Counted from the stretch's first letter, positions 46,237 to 54,597 are shown. The stretch: 64,000 bases of DNA from CAVVNP01 sp963800235 (GCA_963800235.1 CAWDAD010000004.1:289938-353937); one strand, 5' to 3'. Translations and numbers: made by a program. Notes: a model not told the origin generated them from the letters alone.

Positions 46237-46344
46237 GGGCGAGCCTGATCGGCGGGCCACGAGGACGATGGCCGTCCCTCCGCCGGGCCGGGCCGGCGGA
46301 ACCGCGAGCCGCGTCGAGGTCGACCGCGGCGCGCACGCTCTGAG
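46234..46344. repeat. Dispersed element family B, copy 2 (about 110 nt)
   Basis: Starts at the stop codon of the DnaJ-like gene and ends one base before the trpC -10 hexamer. It shares GAGGGCGAGCC, GGCGGGCC and GAACCG.GAGCC.CGTCGAG with copy 1 (37887-38006). The central hairpin is kept but built from different bases: TCCGCCGG/CCGGCGGA here, TTCGCCAGGC/GCCTGGCGAA in copy 1. Confidence 0.72.
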
Positions 46345-46350
46345 TACCGT
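46345..46350 (+). promoter_or_regulatory. -10 hexamer of trpC
   Basis: TACCGT, 6 nt before the GTG start, immediately after repeat B copy 2. No Trp-rich leader peptide or T-box is visible upstream, so no attenuation signal is apparent. Confidence 0.5.
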
Positions 46351-46356
46351 CGGGAC

Positions 46357-47166
46357 GTGGCCGCCACCTACCTCGACCGCATCCTCGCCGCCCATCGGGC
46401 CGCCGCGGCCGACCGGCCGCCGCCCACCGATGCCGAGATCGCCGGCGCCCGTGCGACGGCACCGACCCGCGGCTTCGGCGATGCCTTGCGCCGCGGCTCC
46501 GACGCCGGTCGACTGGCGGTGATCGCCGAGGTGAAGCGCCGGTCGCCCTCCAAGGGCGACCTTCACCCCGACCTCGACCCGGCCCGGGTCGCCGCGGACT
46601 ACGAGTCGGGTGGGGCGGCCTGCCTGTCCGTGCTGACCGACGGCGAGTTCTTCGGCGGGTCCGCGGCCGACCTGGCCGCCGCCCGGGCGGCGGTGGCGCT
46701 CCCGGTGCTGCGGAAGGACTTCACCGTCGGGCCCGGCGACGTGGTCGACGCCCGGACCATGGGCGCCGACGCGGTCCTCCTGATCGCCGCCGCCCTCGAC
46801 GACGCCGAGCTGGCCGACCTGCACGCTCTGGCCACCGAGCTGGGACTCGACGCGCTGGTCGAGGTCCACGACGAGGTCGAGCTGGACCGCGCCCTGTCCG
46901 TCGGCGCCGGCCTGGTCGGGGTCAACCAGCGCGACCTGGTCACCTTCGAGGTGGACACCGACCGCGCCGTACGGGTGGCGCCGCAGATCCCCGACGGGGT
47001 CGTCCGGATCGCCGAGTCCGGTGTGCGCCACGCCGATGACGCCGTCCGCCTGGCCGACGCCGGCTACCACGCCGTGCTGGTCGGCGAGTCCGTGGTCACG
47101 AGCGACGACCGGGCCGGTGCGGTCGGTCGGCTCCGGGCCGCCCGGCGCTCCCGCGCCCGTGGCTGA
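46357..47166 (+). CDS. trpC: Indole-3-glycerol-phosphate synthase
   Basis: 269-residue TIM barrel that closes CdRP to indole glycerol phosphate. IAEVKRRSPSKGDL has the catalytic Lys, and LSVLTDGEFFGGS, LPVLRKDFTVGP, EVHDEVEL, GVNQRDL and IAESGV follow in the normal order. GTG start. Overlaps the DUF885 gene by 8 nt. A single-function enzyme, not fused to TrpF. Confidence 0.95.
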   Translation: MAATYLDRILAAHRAAAADRPPPTDAEIAGARATAPTRGFGDALRRGSDAGRLAVIAEVKRRSPSKGDLHPDLDPARVAADYESGGAACLSVLTDGEFFGGSAADLAAARAAVALPVLRKDFTVGPGDVVDARTMGADAVLLIAAALDDAELADLHALATELGLDALVEVHDEVELDRALSVGAGLVGVNQRDLVTFEVDTDRAVRVAPQIPDGVVRIAESGVRHADDAVRLADAGYHAVLVGESVVTSDDRAGAVGRLRAARRSRARG

Positions 47167-48856
47167 GGTCGCGCCGACGGCCCGGGCCCACCCGGTCTTC
47201 GCCCTCAGCGACCGGTTCGTCACCGACCTGGCCGACCTGTCGCCCATGACGGCCACGTCGCTCGGCATCCCCGGCCGCGACGGCGAGTGGGACGACTGCT
47301 CGCCCGCCGGCCACCAGGCCCACGCCGAGCTGCTCGGCCACTACCAGGAGGCCCTCGGCGCCCTGCCGCCGACCGACGGCGACGAGTGGGCGACGCTGGC
47401 GGTCGAGGTGCTGCGCGAGCACCTGGCCGACGAGCTCGAACCGCTGGTGCGGGGCGACCACCTCCGCGACCTCGGGCACGTGCAGAGCCTGGTCCCGACC
47501 ATCCCCGGCACCTTCGACCTGATGCCCACCGCCACCGTCGAGGACTGGCGCACCGTCGCCGACCGCCTCGACACCGTCGGCGAGCCGCTGGCCGGGCTGC
47601 GCGCCTGCCTCGAAGCCGGCCGGGCGGAGGGGCTGCTGGCGCCGCAGCGGCAGGTCCGCAGCATCGTCGAGCAGCTCCGGTCGTGGACGGCGCCGGGCGG
47701 CGCGCTGCACCGCCTGGTCGCGGACTACGACGCCGGCCCGCTCGACGACCCGCTGCTCGCCGGGCGGCTGGCCGACGGCCTCGTGTTCGCCGCCGGGGCG
47801 GCAGGCGGTCTGGCCCGCTGGCTGGAGGAGGAGTACCTGCCGGCCGCCCCCGCCGCCGACGGGGTCGGCGCCGAGGACTACGCCCGGCACGCCCGCGCCT
47901 TCCTGGGCACGACCCTCGACCTCGAGGAGACCTACCGGTGGGGGTGGGAGCACCTGCTCGAGGTGCGCGCCCAGATGCGCTCCCTCGGCACCCGCATCGA
48001 CGGCAACCGGGACCTGGCCGGCGTGGTCGCGCGACTGGCCGCCGACCCCCGGTGGTGCGCCCCCGACCCCGCCACCTTCCGCCAGCTGATGCTGGGTCGG
48101 ATCCGCCAGGCCATCGGCCAGCTCGACGGCCGCCACTTCGCCATCCCCGAGCAGATCCGCGACGCCGACGTGCGGCTGGCGCCCACCGGCTCGCCGCTCG
48201 GCGCCTGGTTCGTGCCCCCGTCGGAGGACTTCACCCGGCCGGGCACGACCTGGTGGTCGCTCGGCGCCCGCCGGCCCGTGCCGCTGTGGGACGAGGTCTC
48301 CACCGCCTACCACGAGGGCTTCCCCGGCCACCACCTGCAGCTCGGCATCCAGGTGGCGCTCAGCGACCGCCTGAGCCGCGCCCACCGACTGCTGGTGTGG
48401 GTGCCCGGCTACGGCGAGGGGTGGGCCCTCTACGCCGAGCGACTCATGCACGAGCTCGGCTACTTCGAGGAGCCGGCCTTCGAGCTCGGCTGGCTGGCCG
48501 GCAGCGCGCTGCGGGCCTTGCGGGTGGCCATCGACATCGGCGCCCACCTCGACCTGCCCGTCCCCGACGACGTGCCGTTCCACCCGGGGGAGCGGTGGAG
48601 CTTCGAGCTCGGCGTCGAGGCCCTCCAGGTCCTGGCCTTCCAGGCCCCCGACCTGGCCGAGTCGGAGATGACCCGGTACCTCGGGTGGCCCGGCCAGGCC
48701 ATCGCCTACAAGGTGGGCGAGCGCGAGATCCTCCGCCTCCGCGACGAGGTGCGGGCCCGCGACGGCGCCGCCTTCGAGCTGCGCTCGTTCCACCAGGGGG
48801 TGCTCGGCCACGGCACCGTCGGCCTCGACCACCTCCGCCGGCTCGTCCTCGGCTGA
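47159..48856 (+). CDS. DUF885-family putative metallopeptidase
   Basis: 565 residues. HEGFPGHHLQ at about 385-394 and GEGWALYAERLMHELG starting near 419 are the conserved blocks of this family and give two His and Glu residues suited to bind zinc, as in thermolysin-like peptidases. No signal peptide. The substrate is unknown. The GTG at 47159 overlaps the trpC end, so it is translated as part of the trp unit although it has no known link with tryptophan. The longer frame upstream lies inside trpC. Confidence 0.82.
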   Translation: MAEVAPTARAHPVFALSDRFVTDLADLSPMTATSLGIPGRDGEWDDCSPAGHQAHAELLGHYQEALGALPPTDGDEWATLAVEVLREHLADELEPLVRGDHLRDLGHVQSLVPTIPGTFDLMPTATVEDWRTVADRLDTVGEPLAGLRACLEAGRAEGLLAPQRQVRSIVEQLRSWTAPGGALHRLVADYDAGPLDDPLLAGRLADGLVFAAGAAGGLARWLEEEYLPAAPAADGVGAEDYARHARAFLGTTLDLEETYRWGWEHLLEVRAQMRSLGTRIDGNRDLAGVVARLAADPRWCAPDPATFRQLMLGRIRQAIGQLDGRHFAIPEQIRDADVRLAPTGSPLGAWFVPPSEDFTRPGTTWWSLGARRPVPLWDEVSTAYHEGFPGHHLQLGIQVALSDRLSRAHRLLVWVPGYGEGWALYAERLMHELGYFEEPAFELGWLAGSALRALRVAIDIGAHLDLPVPDDVPFHPGERWSFELGVEALQVLAFQAPDLAESEMTRYLGWPGQAIAYKVGEREILRLRDEVRARDGAAFELRSFHQGVLGHGTVGLDHLRRLVLG

Positions 48857-48890
48857 AGCGGCCGGGGCCGCCCCGACCCCGCCCGTCCGT

Positions 48891-48936
48891 TTCTCGGGAC
48901 GAGGGTCGCGTGTCCACGCGCTCCATGTCCCGAGAA
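48891..48936. repeat. Dispersed palindrome family A, copy 3 (46 nt)
   Basis: Lies between the DUF885 gene and trpF. The right arm, with GCGCTCCATGTCCCGAGAA, is identical to copy 2, while the left arm has drifted (GACGAGGGTCG in place of GACATGGAGCG), leaving mismatches in the middle of the stem. It may cap the upstream transcript before the trpF promoter. Confidence 0.85.
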
Positions 48937-48974
48937 GGGGCGGAACCATGACGGGGAGCGGACCGGGGCTCCCG

Positions 48975-48980
48975 TAGCAT
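48975..48980 (+). promoter_or_regulatory. -10 hexamer of trpF
   Basis: TAGCAT, 6 nt before the GTG start of trpF. A separate promoter here splits the trp genes into trpC-DUF885 and trpFBA. Confidence 0.55.
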
Positions 48981-48986
48981 CGGCGC

Positions 48987-49655
48987 GTGTTCGTCAAGAT
49001 CGAAGGGATCACCAGCGAGGAGGACGCCCTCCTGGCGGTGGCGATGGGGGCCGACGCCATCGGGTTCGTCTTCGCCCCCTCCCGACGGCAGGTGACCCCG
49101 ACGGTGGCCGGCGACATCGCCAAGCGGCTGCCTCCCGAGATCATGACGGTGGGCGTGTTCCGCGACGAGTCGCCGCTGCGGGTCGCCCAGATCGTGAACC
49201 GGGCCGGGCTGCGGGCGGCCCAGCTCCACGGCCACGAGAGCTCGACCGACACCGAGTTCGTGCGGGCCCGGGTGCCGTTCGTGATCAAGGCCTTCGCCGC
49301 CGGCGACCGCGAGCTCGACAAGGCCGACCGCTACCCGGCCGACGCCATCCTGATCGACTCGCCCCGGCCCGGCTCCGGCGAGGTCTTCGACTGGTCCCTG
49401 GCCGAGGGGGCCCCGCCCGGGCGGCGGATCATCATGGCCGGCGGGCTCACGCCCGAGAACGTGGGCGACGCCATCGCCCGGGTGAACCCGTGGGGCGTCG
49501 ACGTGGCGACGGGGGTCGAGGCGGTCGACGGCGAGCCCGGCCGCAAGGACCCGTCGAAGGTGCGGCGCTTCATCGCCAACGCCCGTGCCGCCGAGCCACC
49601 CGGCTACCGGTCCGACTACGAGGCGCCCTACGACTGGATGGAAGACAGCCTGTGA
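48987..49655 (+). CDS. trpF: Phosphoribosylanthranilate isomerase with Cys-to-Glu change
   Basis: 222 residues. VFVKIEGITSEEDALLAVAMGADAIGFVF and VGVFRDES, AQLHGHE, ILIDSPRPGSGEVFDW (Asp124 as general acid) and IMAGGLTPENV mark TrpF. In nearly all TrpF proteins known to me the start reads KICGIT, and its Cys is the general base; here it is Glu6. Glu could also act as a base, so activity is not excluded. The C-terminus carries an extra tail (YRSDYEAPYDWMEDSL). The last four bases overlap trpB. Confidence 0.88.
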   Translation: MFVKIEGITSEEDALLAVAMGADAIGFVFAPSRRQVTPTVAGDIAKRLPPEIMTVGVFRDESPLRVAQIVNRAGLRAAQLHGHESSTDTEFVRARVPFVIKAFAAGDRELDKADRYPADAILIDSPRPGSGEVFDWSLAEGAPPGRRIIMAGGLTPENVGDAIARVNPWGVDVATGVEAVDGEPGRKDPSKVRRFIANARAAEPPGYRSDYEAPYDWMEDSL

Positions 49656-50875
49656 CCGCCGACGCGGCGCAGCCGGGGCCGGTCGACCCGGTGATGGCCG
49701 AGCCCGATGCCACCGGCCGGTTCGGGCGCTTCGGCGGCCGGTTCATCCCCGAGACCCTGATGCCGGCGTGCCTCGAGCTCGAGGCGGCGTTCCGCGACGC
49801 CTGGGCCGACGCCGCCTTCCGGCGCGAGCTCGACGACCTGCTCCGCGACTACGGCGGTCGACCGTCGCCGGTCACCGAGTGCCGGAACCTGTCCGAGCGC
49901 CTCGGCGTGCGGATCCTGCTGAAGCGCGAGGACCTCAACCACACCGGCAGCCACAAGATCAACAACGTGCTGGGCCAGGCCCTGCTCGCCCGGCGGATGG
50001 GCAAGCACCGGGTGATCGCCGAGACCGGCGCCGGCCAGCACGGCGTCGCCACCGCCACCGCCGCCGCCCTGCTCGACCAGGAGTGCCTCGTCTACATGGG
50101 CGAGGTCGACATGCGGCGCCAGGAGCTGAACGTCTTCCGCATGCGGCTGCTCGGCGCCGAGGTGCGTCCCGCCAGCACCGGTAGCCGCACCCTGAAGGAC
50201 GCGGTCAACGAGGCCATGCGCGACTGGGTCGCATCGGTCGAGTCGACCCACTACTGCCTCGGGTCGGTCATGGGCCCGCACCCGTACCCGTGGATGGTGC
50301 GCGAGCTGCAGTCGGTCGTCGGCCGCGAGGCCCGGGCCCAGTGCGCCGAGCTGCTCGACGGCGACGGGCTGCCCGACGTGGTCGTGGCCTGCGTCGGCGG
50401 AGGCTCCAACGCCGCGGGCATCTTCGCCGGCTTCGCCGACACCCGCACCGAGCTGGTCGGCGTCGAGCCCGCCGGCGGGGCCGCCATCGGTCGGGGGGTG
50501 CCGGGGGTCGTGCACGGCATGAAGTCGTTCCTCATGCAGGACGAGTGGGGGCAGGTCCTCGAGGCCGAGTCGATCTCGGCCGGTCTCGACTACCCGGGCG
50601 TCGGCCCCGAGCACGCCCACCTGGCCGACACCGGGCGCGCCCGCTACGAGTCGGTCACCGACGACGAGGTGCTCGACGCCTTCGCCCTGCTGTCGCGCAC
50701 CGAGGGGATCATCCCCGCCCTCGAGTCGGCTCACGCCCTGGCGTGGGTCGTGCGCCGGCGCCACGAGCTGGCCGGGCGCGCCGTGCTGATCAACCTGAGC
50801 GGGCGCGGCGACAAGGACGTCGAGCAGGTCAGCGCCATCTTCGGCGAGGACGCCGGTCGCAGTCGGGGCCTGTGA
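49652..50875 (+). CDS. trpB: Tryptophan synthase beta chain
   Basis: 407-residue PLP enzyme joining indole and serine. GRFGRFGGRFIPETLMPA, the PLP Lys in NHTGSHKINNVLGQA, AETGAGQHGVATATAAAL, GSVMGPHPYPWMVR and the phosphate loop CVGGGSNAAGIF are all present; this is the usual TrpB1 type. GTG start in a GTGA overlap with trpF. A GTGA overlap also joins it to trpA, the partner subunit. Confidence 0.96.
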   Translation: MTADAAQPGPVDPVMAEPDATGRFGRFGGRFIPETLMPACLELEAAFRDAWADAAFRRELDDLLRDYGGRPSPVTECRNLSERLGVRILLKREDLNHTGSHKINNVLGQALLARRMGKHRVIAETGAGQHGVATATAAALLDQECLVYMGEVDMRRQELNVFRMRLLGAEVRPASTGSRTLKDAVNEAMRDWVASVESTHYCLGSVMGPHPYPWMVRELQSVVGREARAQCAELLDGDGLPDVVVACVGGGSNAAGIFAGFADTRTELVGVEPAGGAAIGRGVPGVVHGMKSFLMQDEWGQVLEAESISAGLDYPGVGPEHAHLADTGRARYESVTDDEVLDAFALLSRTEGIIPALESAHALAWVVRRRHELAGRAVLINLSGRGDKDVEQVSAIFGEDAGRSRGL

Positions 50876-51648
50876 GCCTCGAAGCCCACCTCCGGGCCCA
50901 GCGAGAGGCGGGTCGCAAGCTGTTCGTCCCCTACGTCACCGGGGGCATCAGCGCCGGTTGGACCGACGTGCTCCTGGCCCTGGCCGACGCCGGCGCTGAC
51001 GCCATCGAGGTGGGCATCCCCTTCTCCGACCCGGTGATGGACGGGCCGACGATCCAGGAGGCGTCCGCCCTGGCCCTCGAGCGGGGCACCACCCCCGGAT
51101 CGGTGCTCGCCGACCTCCGCCGGGTGCGGGACGAGCTGGCGGTCCCGCTGGTGGCCATGACCTACGTCAACGTGCCCTTCCGCATGGGGGCCCGTCGCTT
51201 CGCCGCCGAGGCCGTGGCCGCCGGGTTGAGCGGGGCGATCCTGCCCGACCTGCCCGTCGAGGAGCAGCCCGAGTGGCGGCCGGCCGCCGACGAGGCCGGG
51301 CTCGAGACGGTGCTCCTCGTGGGGCCGATCACCCCCGACGACCGCCTCCGGCGGGTGTGCGACGCCTCCCAGGGCTTCGTCTACGGGGTGAACCTGATGG
51401 GCACCACCGGGGAGCGGGCCGATCTCGGGCAGGCGTCCGCCGTGCTGGCCGGCCGGCTGAAGGCCACCACCGATCTGCCGGTGATCATGGGCTTCGGCGT
51501 GTCGACCCCCGAGCAGGCCCGGGCGGTCGCCGAGCCGGCCGACGGGGTGATCGTGGCCTCCGCCCTCATGCGCACCCTCCTCGACGGGGGCGACGCCGCC
51601 GGGGTGGGACGGCAGGCCGCGGCCCTCCGGGGCGCGCTCTCGGGGTAG
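50872..51648 (+). CDS. trpA: Tryptophan synthase alpha chain
   Basis: 258 residues. Cleaves indole glycerol phosphate and passes indole to TrpB. The catalytic Glu is in DAIEVGIPFSDP and the Asp in VMDGPTIQEA; GAILPDLPVEE and MGFGVSTPEQAR follow. Start GTG overlapping the trpB stop. A lipoprotein gene follows after three bases and may be read on the same message. Confidence 0.95.
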   Translation: MSLEAHLRAQREAGRKLFVPYVTGGISAGWTDVLLALADAGADAIEVGIPFSDPVMDGPTIQEASALALERGTTPGSVLADLRRVRDELAVPLVAMTYVNVPFRMGARRFAAEAVAAGLSGAILPDLPVEEQPEWRPAADEAGLETVLLVGPITPDDRLRRVCDASQGFVYGVNLMGTTGERADLGQASAVLAGRLKATTDLPVIMGFGVSTPEQARAVAEPADGVIVASALMRTLLDGGDAAGVGRQAAALRGALSG

Positions 51649-51651
51649 ACC

Positions 51652-52641
51652 GTGGCCGTGCGATCCGCCACCGTCCGCGCCCTCGGGGCGGCCCTCCTGC
51701 TGGTGGCGGTGGGCGCCGGCTGCTCGTCGGGGTCGTCGAGCTCTGCGACCACCGCCGCCCCGAAGCTCGCCCCCCCGGTCTCGGTGACCAAGGGCGCGGC
51801 CGCGTCCGGGCATCTGGTGGTGCTGATCGAGGAGAACCACTCGCTCGACCAGATCGTGGGCCAGCCCGAGGTGCCGACCCTCGACCGCCTGGCGAAGCAG
51901 GGCACGCAGCTCTCGCAGTACTTCGCCATCACCCACCCGTCGCTGCCCAACTACATCGCGCTCACCAGCGGGGGCACCCAGGGGATCACCAGCGACTGCG
52001 GCAAGTGCGACGTCTCGGTCGACAACCTCGGCGCCCAGCTGCAGAAGGCCGGGGTCAGCTGGCGGGTGTACGCCCAGGGGCTCCCCGGCGCCTGCAGCCA
52101 GTCGGCGACCGACGGCGCCTACGCCAAGAAGCACGTCCCGTTCCTCTACTACCGCTCGGTCATCGACGACCCCGCCGTCTGCGCCAACGTCGTGCCCTTC
52201 AGCCGGTTCGCGCCGGACGCGGCCGGCGGGCGGCTGCCGAGCGTGGCCTTCGTCATCCCCGACCTCGCCCACGACATGCACGGCGTGGGGGCGGGCGAGA
52301 ACGACGACGACAAGCAGATCGAGCGCCGGGCCGACGCCTTCGCCGGCGAGGTGCACCGGACCCTGCAGAGCTCGCCGGCGTGGCAGCAGGACACCCGCCT
52401 GGTGATCACCTGGGACGAGGGCGGCGGCCACCAGTCGGGGGCGACCTCGTGCTGCGGCGGCCTGGCCGTCGGCGGCCACATCCCGACCTTCGTGGTCGGC
52501 CCGAAGGTCGCGGCCGGCACCGACTCGACCACCTACAGCCACTACTCGCTGCTGAAGTCGATCGAGCAGCGCTACGGCCTGCCCCTGCTGGGCCACGCCG
52601 GCGACCCGGCGACCAAGGCCATCCCGAGCGTCACGGGCTGA
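51652..52641 (+). CDS. Secreted lipoprotein, phosphoesterase/acid phosphatase-like
   Basis: 329 residues. The signal peptide ends in a lipobox VGAGC (Cys24), followed by a Ser/Thr-rich linker. The mature part has the alkaline-phosphatase-like phosphoesterase features: VVLIEENHSLDQIVG near the start, the HPSLPNYIALTSG segment, SRFAPDA, FVIPDLAHDMHG and VITWDEGGGHQ. Relatives include phospholipase C and acid phosphatases. Likely acts outside the membrane on phosphoesters. GTG start 3 nt after trpA, perhaps by chance of packing. Confidence 0.82.
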   Translation: MAVRSATVRALGAALLLVAVGAGCSSGSSSSATTAAPKLAPPVSVTKGAAASGHLVVLIEENHSLDQIVGQPEVPTLDRLAKQGTQLSQYFAITHPSLPNYIALTSGGTQGITSDCGKCDVSVDNLGAQLQKAGVSWRVYAQGLPGACSQSATDGAYAKKHVPFLYYRSVIDDPAVCANVVPFSRFAPDAAGGRLPSVAFVIPDLAHDMHGVGAGENDDDKQIERRADAFAGEVHRTLQSSPAWQQDTRLVITWDEGGGHQSGATSCCGGLAVGGHIPTFVVGPKVAAGTDSTTYSHYSLLKSIEQRYGLPLLGHAGDPATKAIPSVTG

Positions 52642-52690
52642 GCGCGACCGGCGATGCCGCCGACGTCGTCGGGCGGGACCGGGATGGCGG

Positions 52691-53224
52691 TCAGCCGGAT
52701 CCGAGGTTGTCGCTGACCACCACGCTGTCGACGATCCAGCCCCGCTGGTCGTGGGTCAGCAGGATCTTGGCGTAGTGGCCGCTGTCGTCGCGCACGTTGC
52801 AGGTGCCCTGGTCGAACTCGCCGGTGTCGCAGAAGGTGCCGAGCTCGTTGCCGTAGGTGTACTCGTACCACCCGCTCGGGTCGTGGGCGAACAGGGCGTC
52901 GACCGCCTGGGGCCGCGCCACCTTGAGGGCGTCGTCGCGGTTGCCCCCCTTCCAGTCCTCGAACAGCCGGTCGGCGGCCGCGACGTGGGTGGCGGCCGGC
53001 TCGGAGGGGGAGGACGGGGCGGCGGTGGTCGACGCCGGAGCGGTGGTGGTCCCGCCTCCGGGCCCGTCGGCACCACCGGTGGCGTCGGCCGACGAGGTGC
53101 TCGCCGCCGCCGTCGTCGACGCCGTCGAGCTCGTTCCGCCCGACGAGCAGGCCGCGGCGCCGGCGAGGAGCACGGCGAGGGCGGCAGCGCCGGCCGCGGC
53201 GCGGGGTCGGCGGGTGGCAGGCAC
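52691..53224 (-). CDS. Putative lipoprotein, function unknown
   Basis: 177 residues. Signal peptide with lipobox AGAAAC (Cys26), then about 50 residues of Ser, Thr, Ala and Gly linker, then a small domain of about 95 residues (DRLFEDWKGGNRDDALKVARPQ; GTCNVRDDSGHYAKILL) that resembles the NTF2-like or DUF4878-like folds only loosely. It contains two Cys that may form a disulfide. It lies 6 nt after the dienelactone hydrolase gene and is probably in its operon. Confidence 0.7.
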   Translation of the reverse strand: MPATRRPRAAAGAAALAVLLAGAAACSSGGTSSTASTTAAASTSSADATGGADGPGGGTTTAPASTTAAPSSPSEPAATHVAAADRLFEDWKGGNRDDALKVARPQAVDALFAHDPSGWYEYTYGNELGTFCDTGEFDQGTCNVRDDSGHYAKILLTHDQRGWIVDSVVVSDNLGSG

Positions 53225-53230
53225 GGGCGG

Positions 53231-53923
53231 TCAGGGTACCGGTGGGCCGTCCAGCTCCCGGTGCAGGAAGGCCACGGTGCGGTCCCAGGACCGCGCCGCC
53301 GCCGACGGCGAGTACGCCGCCGCCCGGTCCTCCTCGAAGAACCAGTGGCCGGTGCCGGGGTAGTCGTGGAACTCGACGTCGCGCCCGAGCAGCTTCAGGT
53401 GGGCCTCCATCTCGGCCCGCTGGTCGTCGGTCACGAACTCGTCGTGCTCGGCGAAGTGGCCGAGGTAGGCGGCCCGGGTGTCGACGAAGTCGATGTCCTG
53501 GGTGCCGTAGTAGATGCAGACCGCGGCCACGTCCTCCGCCGCCCGGGCGGAGAGCCACATCGCCCACGACGCGCCCATGCTGAAGCCGAGCACGCCGACG
53601 GGCCCGTCACCGGTGGCCGGCATCGACCGGAGGGCGCCGACGCTGGCGAGGACGAGGCCGGCGGTGCGGTTGGGGTCGGTGCTGGCCAGCAGGGCCTCGG
53701 CCTCGTCGGGGCGCTCGGCGGTGCGGCCGTCCCCGTGGAGGTCGGGTGCCAGGGCCACGAAGCCCTCGTCGGCCAGGCGGTCGCACACCCGGCGGAAGAA
53801 CGGGGTGAGGCCCCACCAGGCGTGGAGCACCAGCACGCCCGGCCCGTGACCGGTGTCCGGGGCCACGACGTAGCCGGTGCCGGCGTTGCGCTTGTGGGCC
53901 CTCGCCCGCGGCTCGTCGGACAC
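53231..53923 (-). CDS. Dienelactone hydrolase-family alpha/beta hydrolase
   Basis: 230 residues. GVLVLHAWWGL, the nucleophile elbow GFSMGAS with Ser115 (Cys in classical dienelactone hydrolase), GHFAEHDEF with the Asp, and GTGHWFF with the His form the triad. Cytosolic; substrate unknown. GTG start at 53923 with TACGGT 7 nt upstream (53931-53936, minus strand). Its frame runs on upstream, but that part lacks family features. Confidence 0.87.
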   Translation of the reverse strand: MSDEPRARAHKRNAGTGYVVAPDTGHGPGVLVLHAWWGLTPFFRRVCDRLADEGFVALAPDLHGDGRTAERPDEAEALLASTDPNRTAGLVLASVGALRSMPATGDGPVGVLGFSMGASWAMWLSARAAEDVAAVCIYYGTQDIDFVDTRAAYLGHFAEHDEFVTDDQRAEMEAHLKLLGRDVEFHDYPGTGHWFFEEDRAAAYSPSAAARSWDRTVAFLHRELDGPPVP

Positions 53924-53945
53924 CCGGTCGACCGTACCGGGCGGC

Positions 53946-54151
53946 GTGTGCCGGCCCCGGCTGGAGGCGGAGGTCCGGGTGGTCGCCTCGGTGCTCGACT
54001 TCCTCGGCGTCTTGCGGCAGGGCGCCGTCCTCGGCATCGAGATCAGCGCCGGCCTCGGCCCGGGGTGATGGTGGCGGCGCTCGCCGCCGGGGCGCTGCTG
54101 CCGGCGGCGCCGACGGCCTGGCGGGCCCGTCGTAAGGTGATCAGCGGATGA
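53946..54151 (+). pseudogene. Possible small membrane-protein gene split by a one-base break
   Basis: Two short frames abut here. From GTG 53946 (or 53979) the first reads VLDFLGVLRQGAVLGIEISA then GLGPG and stops at 54066-54068. One missing G in the GGGG run at about 54062-54065 would join it to VMVAALAAGALLPAAPTAW and on to an end at 54151. That stop overlaps the ATG of the next gene (ATGA), the coupling seen between real genes here. The joined product would be about 68 residues with one hydrophobic hairpin. Evidence is weak and depends on the assumed error. Confidence 0.3.
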
Positions 54152-54540
54152 GCGCCGACGCCACCGAGCCGGAAGTCGAGGCCGAGATCGGGATCGGGAT
54201 CGAGCTCGAGCTCGAGGTCGAGGTCGGGGTCGGGGCGGCGCACCCGGGGTGCGAGCTGTGCGAGGCGGCCCGGCTCACCCGCTGGTACCACGAGGACGAG
54301 CTGTGCTGGATCGCCGAGTGCGAGATCTGCGCCGTGCCCATGGTCGTGCTGCGTCGCCACGAGCGCCGACCGGCCGAGGAGGTGCGGGCCGAGCTGCACC
54401 GTCGGCTGGCCGCCGTGGTCGACGAGCACTTCGACTTCGACCACTACGTCGACGACAACATGCGCAACATCCCGGACCACTACCACGCCCACGCCCGGCC
54501 GAAGGGCGGCTTCTTCGGCCACCACCTGCGCCGGCGCTGA
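54148..54540 (+). CDS. Cys/His-rich protein, function unknown
   Basis: 130 residues. After an acidic N-terminal stretch made of a hexanucleotide repeat, CELCEAARLTRWYHEDELCW and CEICAVPMVVLRRH give two Cys-x2-Cys pairs able to bind zinc. The C-terminal DNMRNIPDHYHAHARPKGGFFGHH is rich in His and looks conserved rather than random. I do not recognise a named family; it may be a lineage-typical zinc protein. ATG in an ATGA overlap with the broken small gene upstream. Confidence 0.7.
   Translation: MSADATEPEVEAEIGIGIELELEVEVGVGAAHPGCELCEAARLTRWYHEDELCWIAECEICAVPMVVLRRHERRPAEEVRAELHRRLAAVVDEHFDFDHYVDDNMRNIPDHYHAHARPKGGFFGHHLRRR
54184..54231 (+). repeat. Eight GxGxTC hexamers inside a coding region
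   Basis: GAGATC, two GGGATC, two GAGCTC, two GAGGTC and one GGGGTC follow without gaps and encode alternating Glu/Gly with Ile, Leu or Val near the N-terminus of the Cys/His-rich protein. Such a microsatellite can change length in steps that keep the frame. Confidence 0.8.
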
Positions 54541-54597
54541 CCGCGGCCGGTCGCCCGTCCGGTGCGGGGGCTCCCGACCCGTGCCCCCGGCGGGGGC

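Noticed and set aside
46237..46356. Tryptophan attenuator or T-box upstream of trpC
   Set aside because: No Trp-rich leader peptide, no T-box motif and no terminator with a T run; the region is repeat B and a promoter hexamer.
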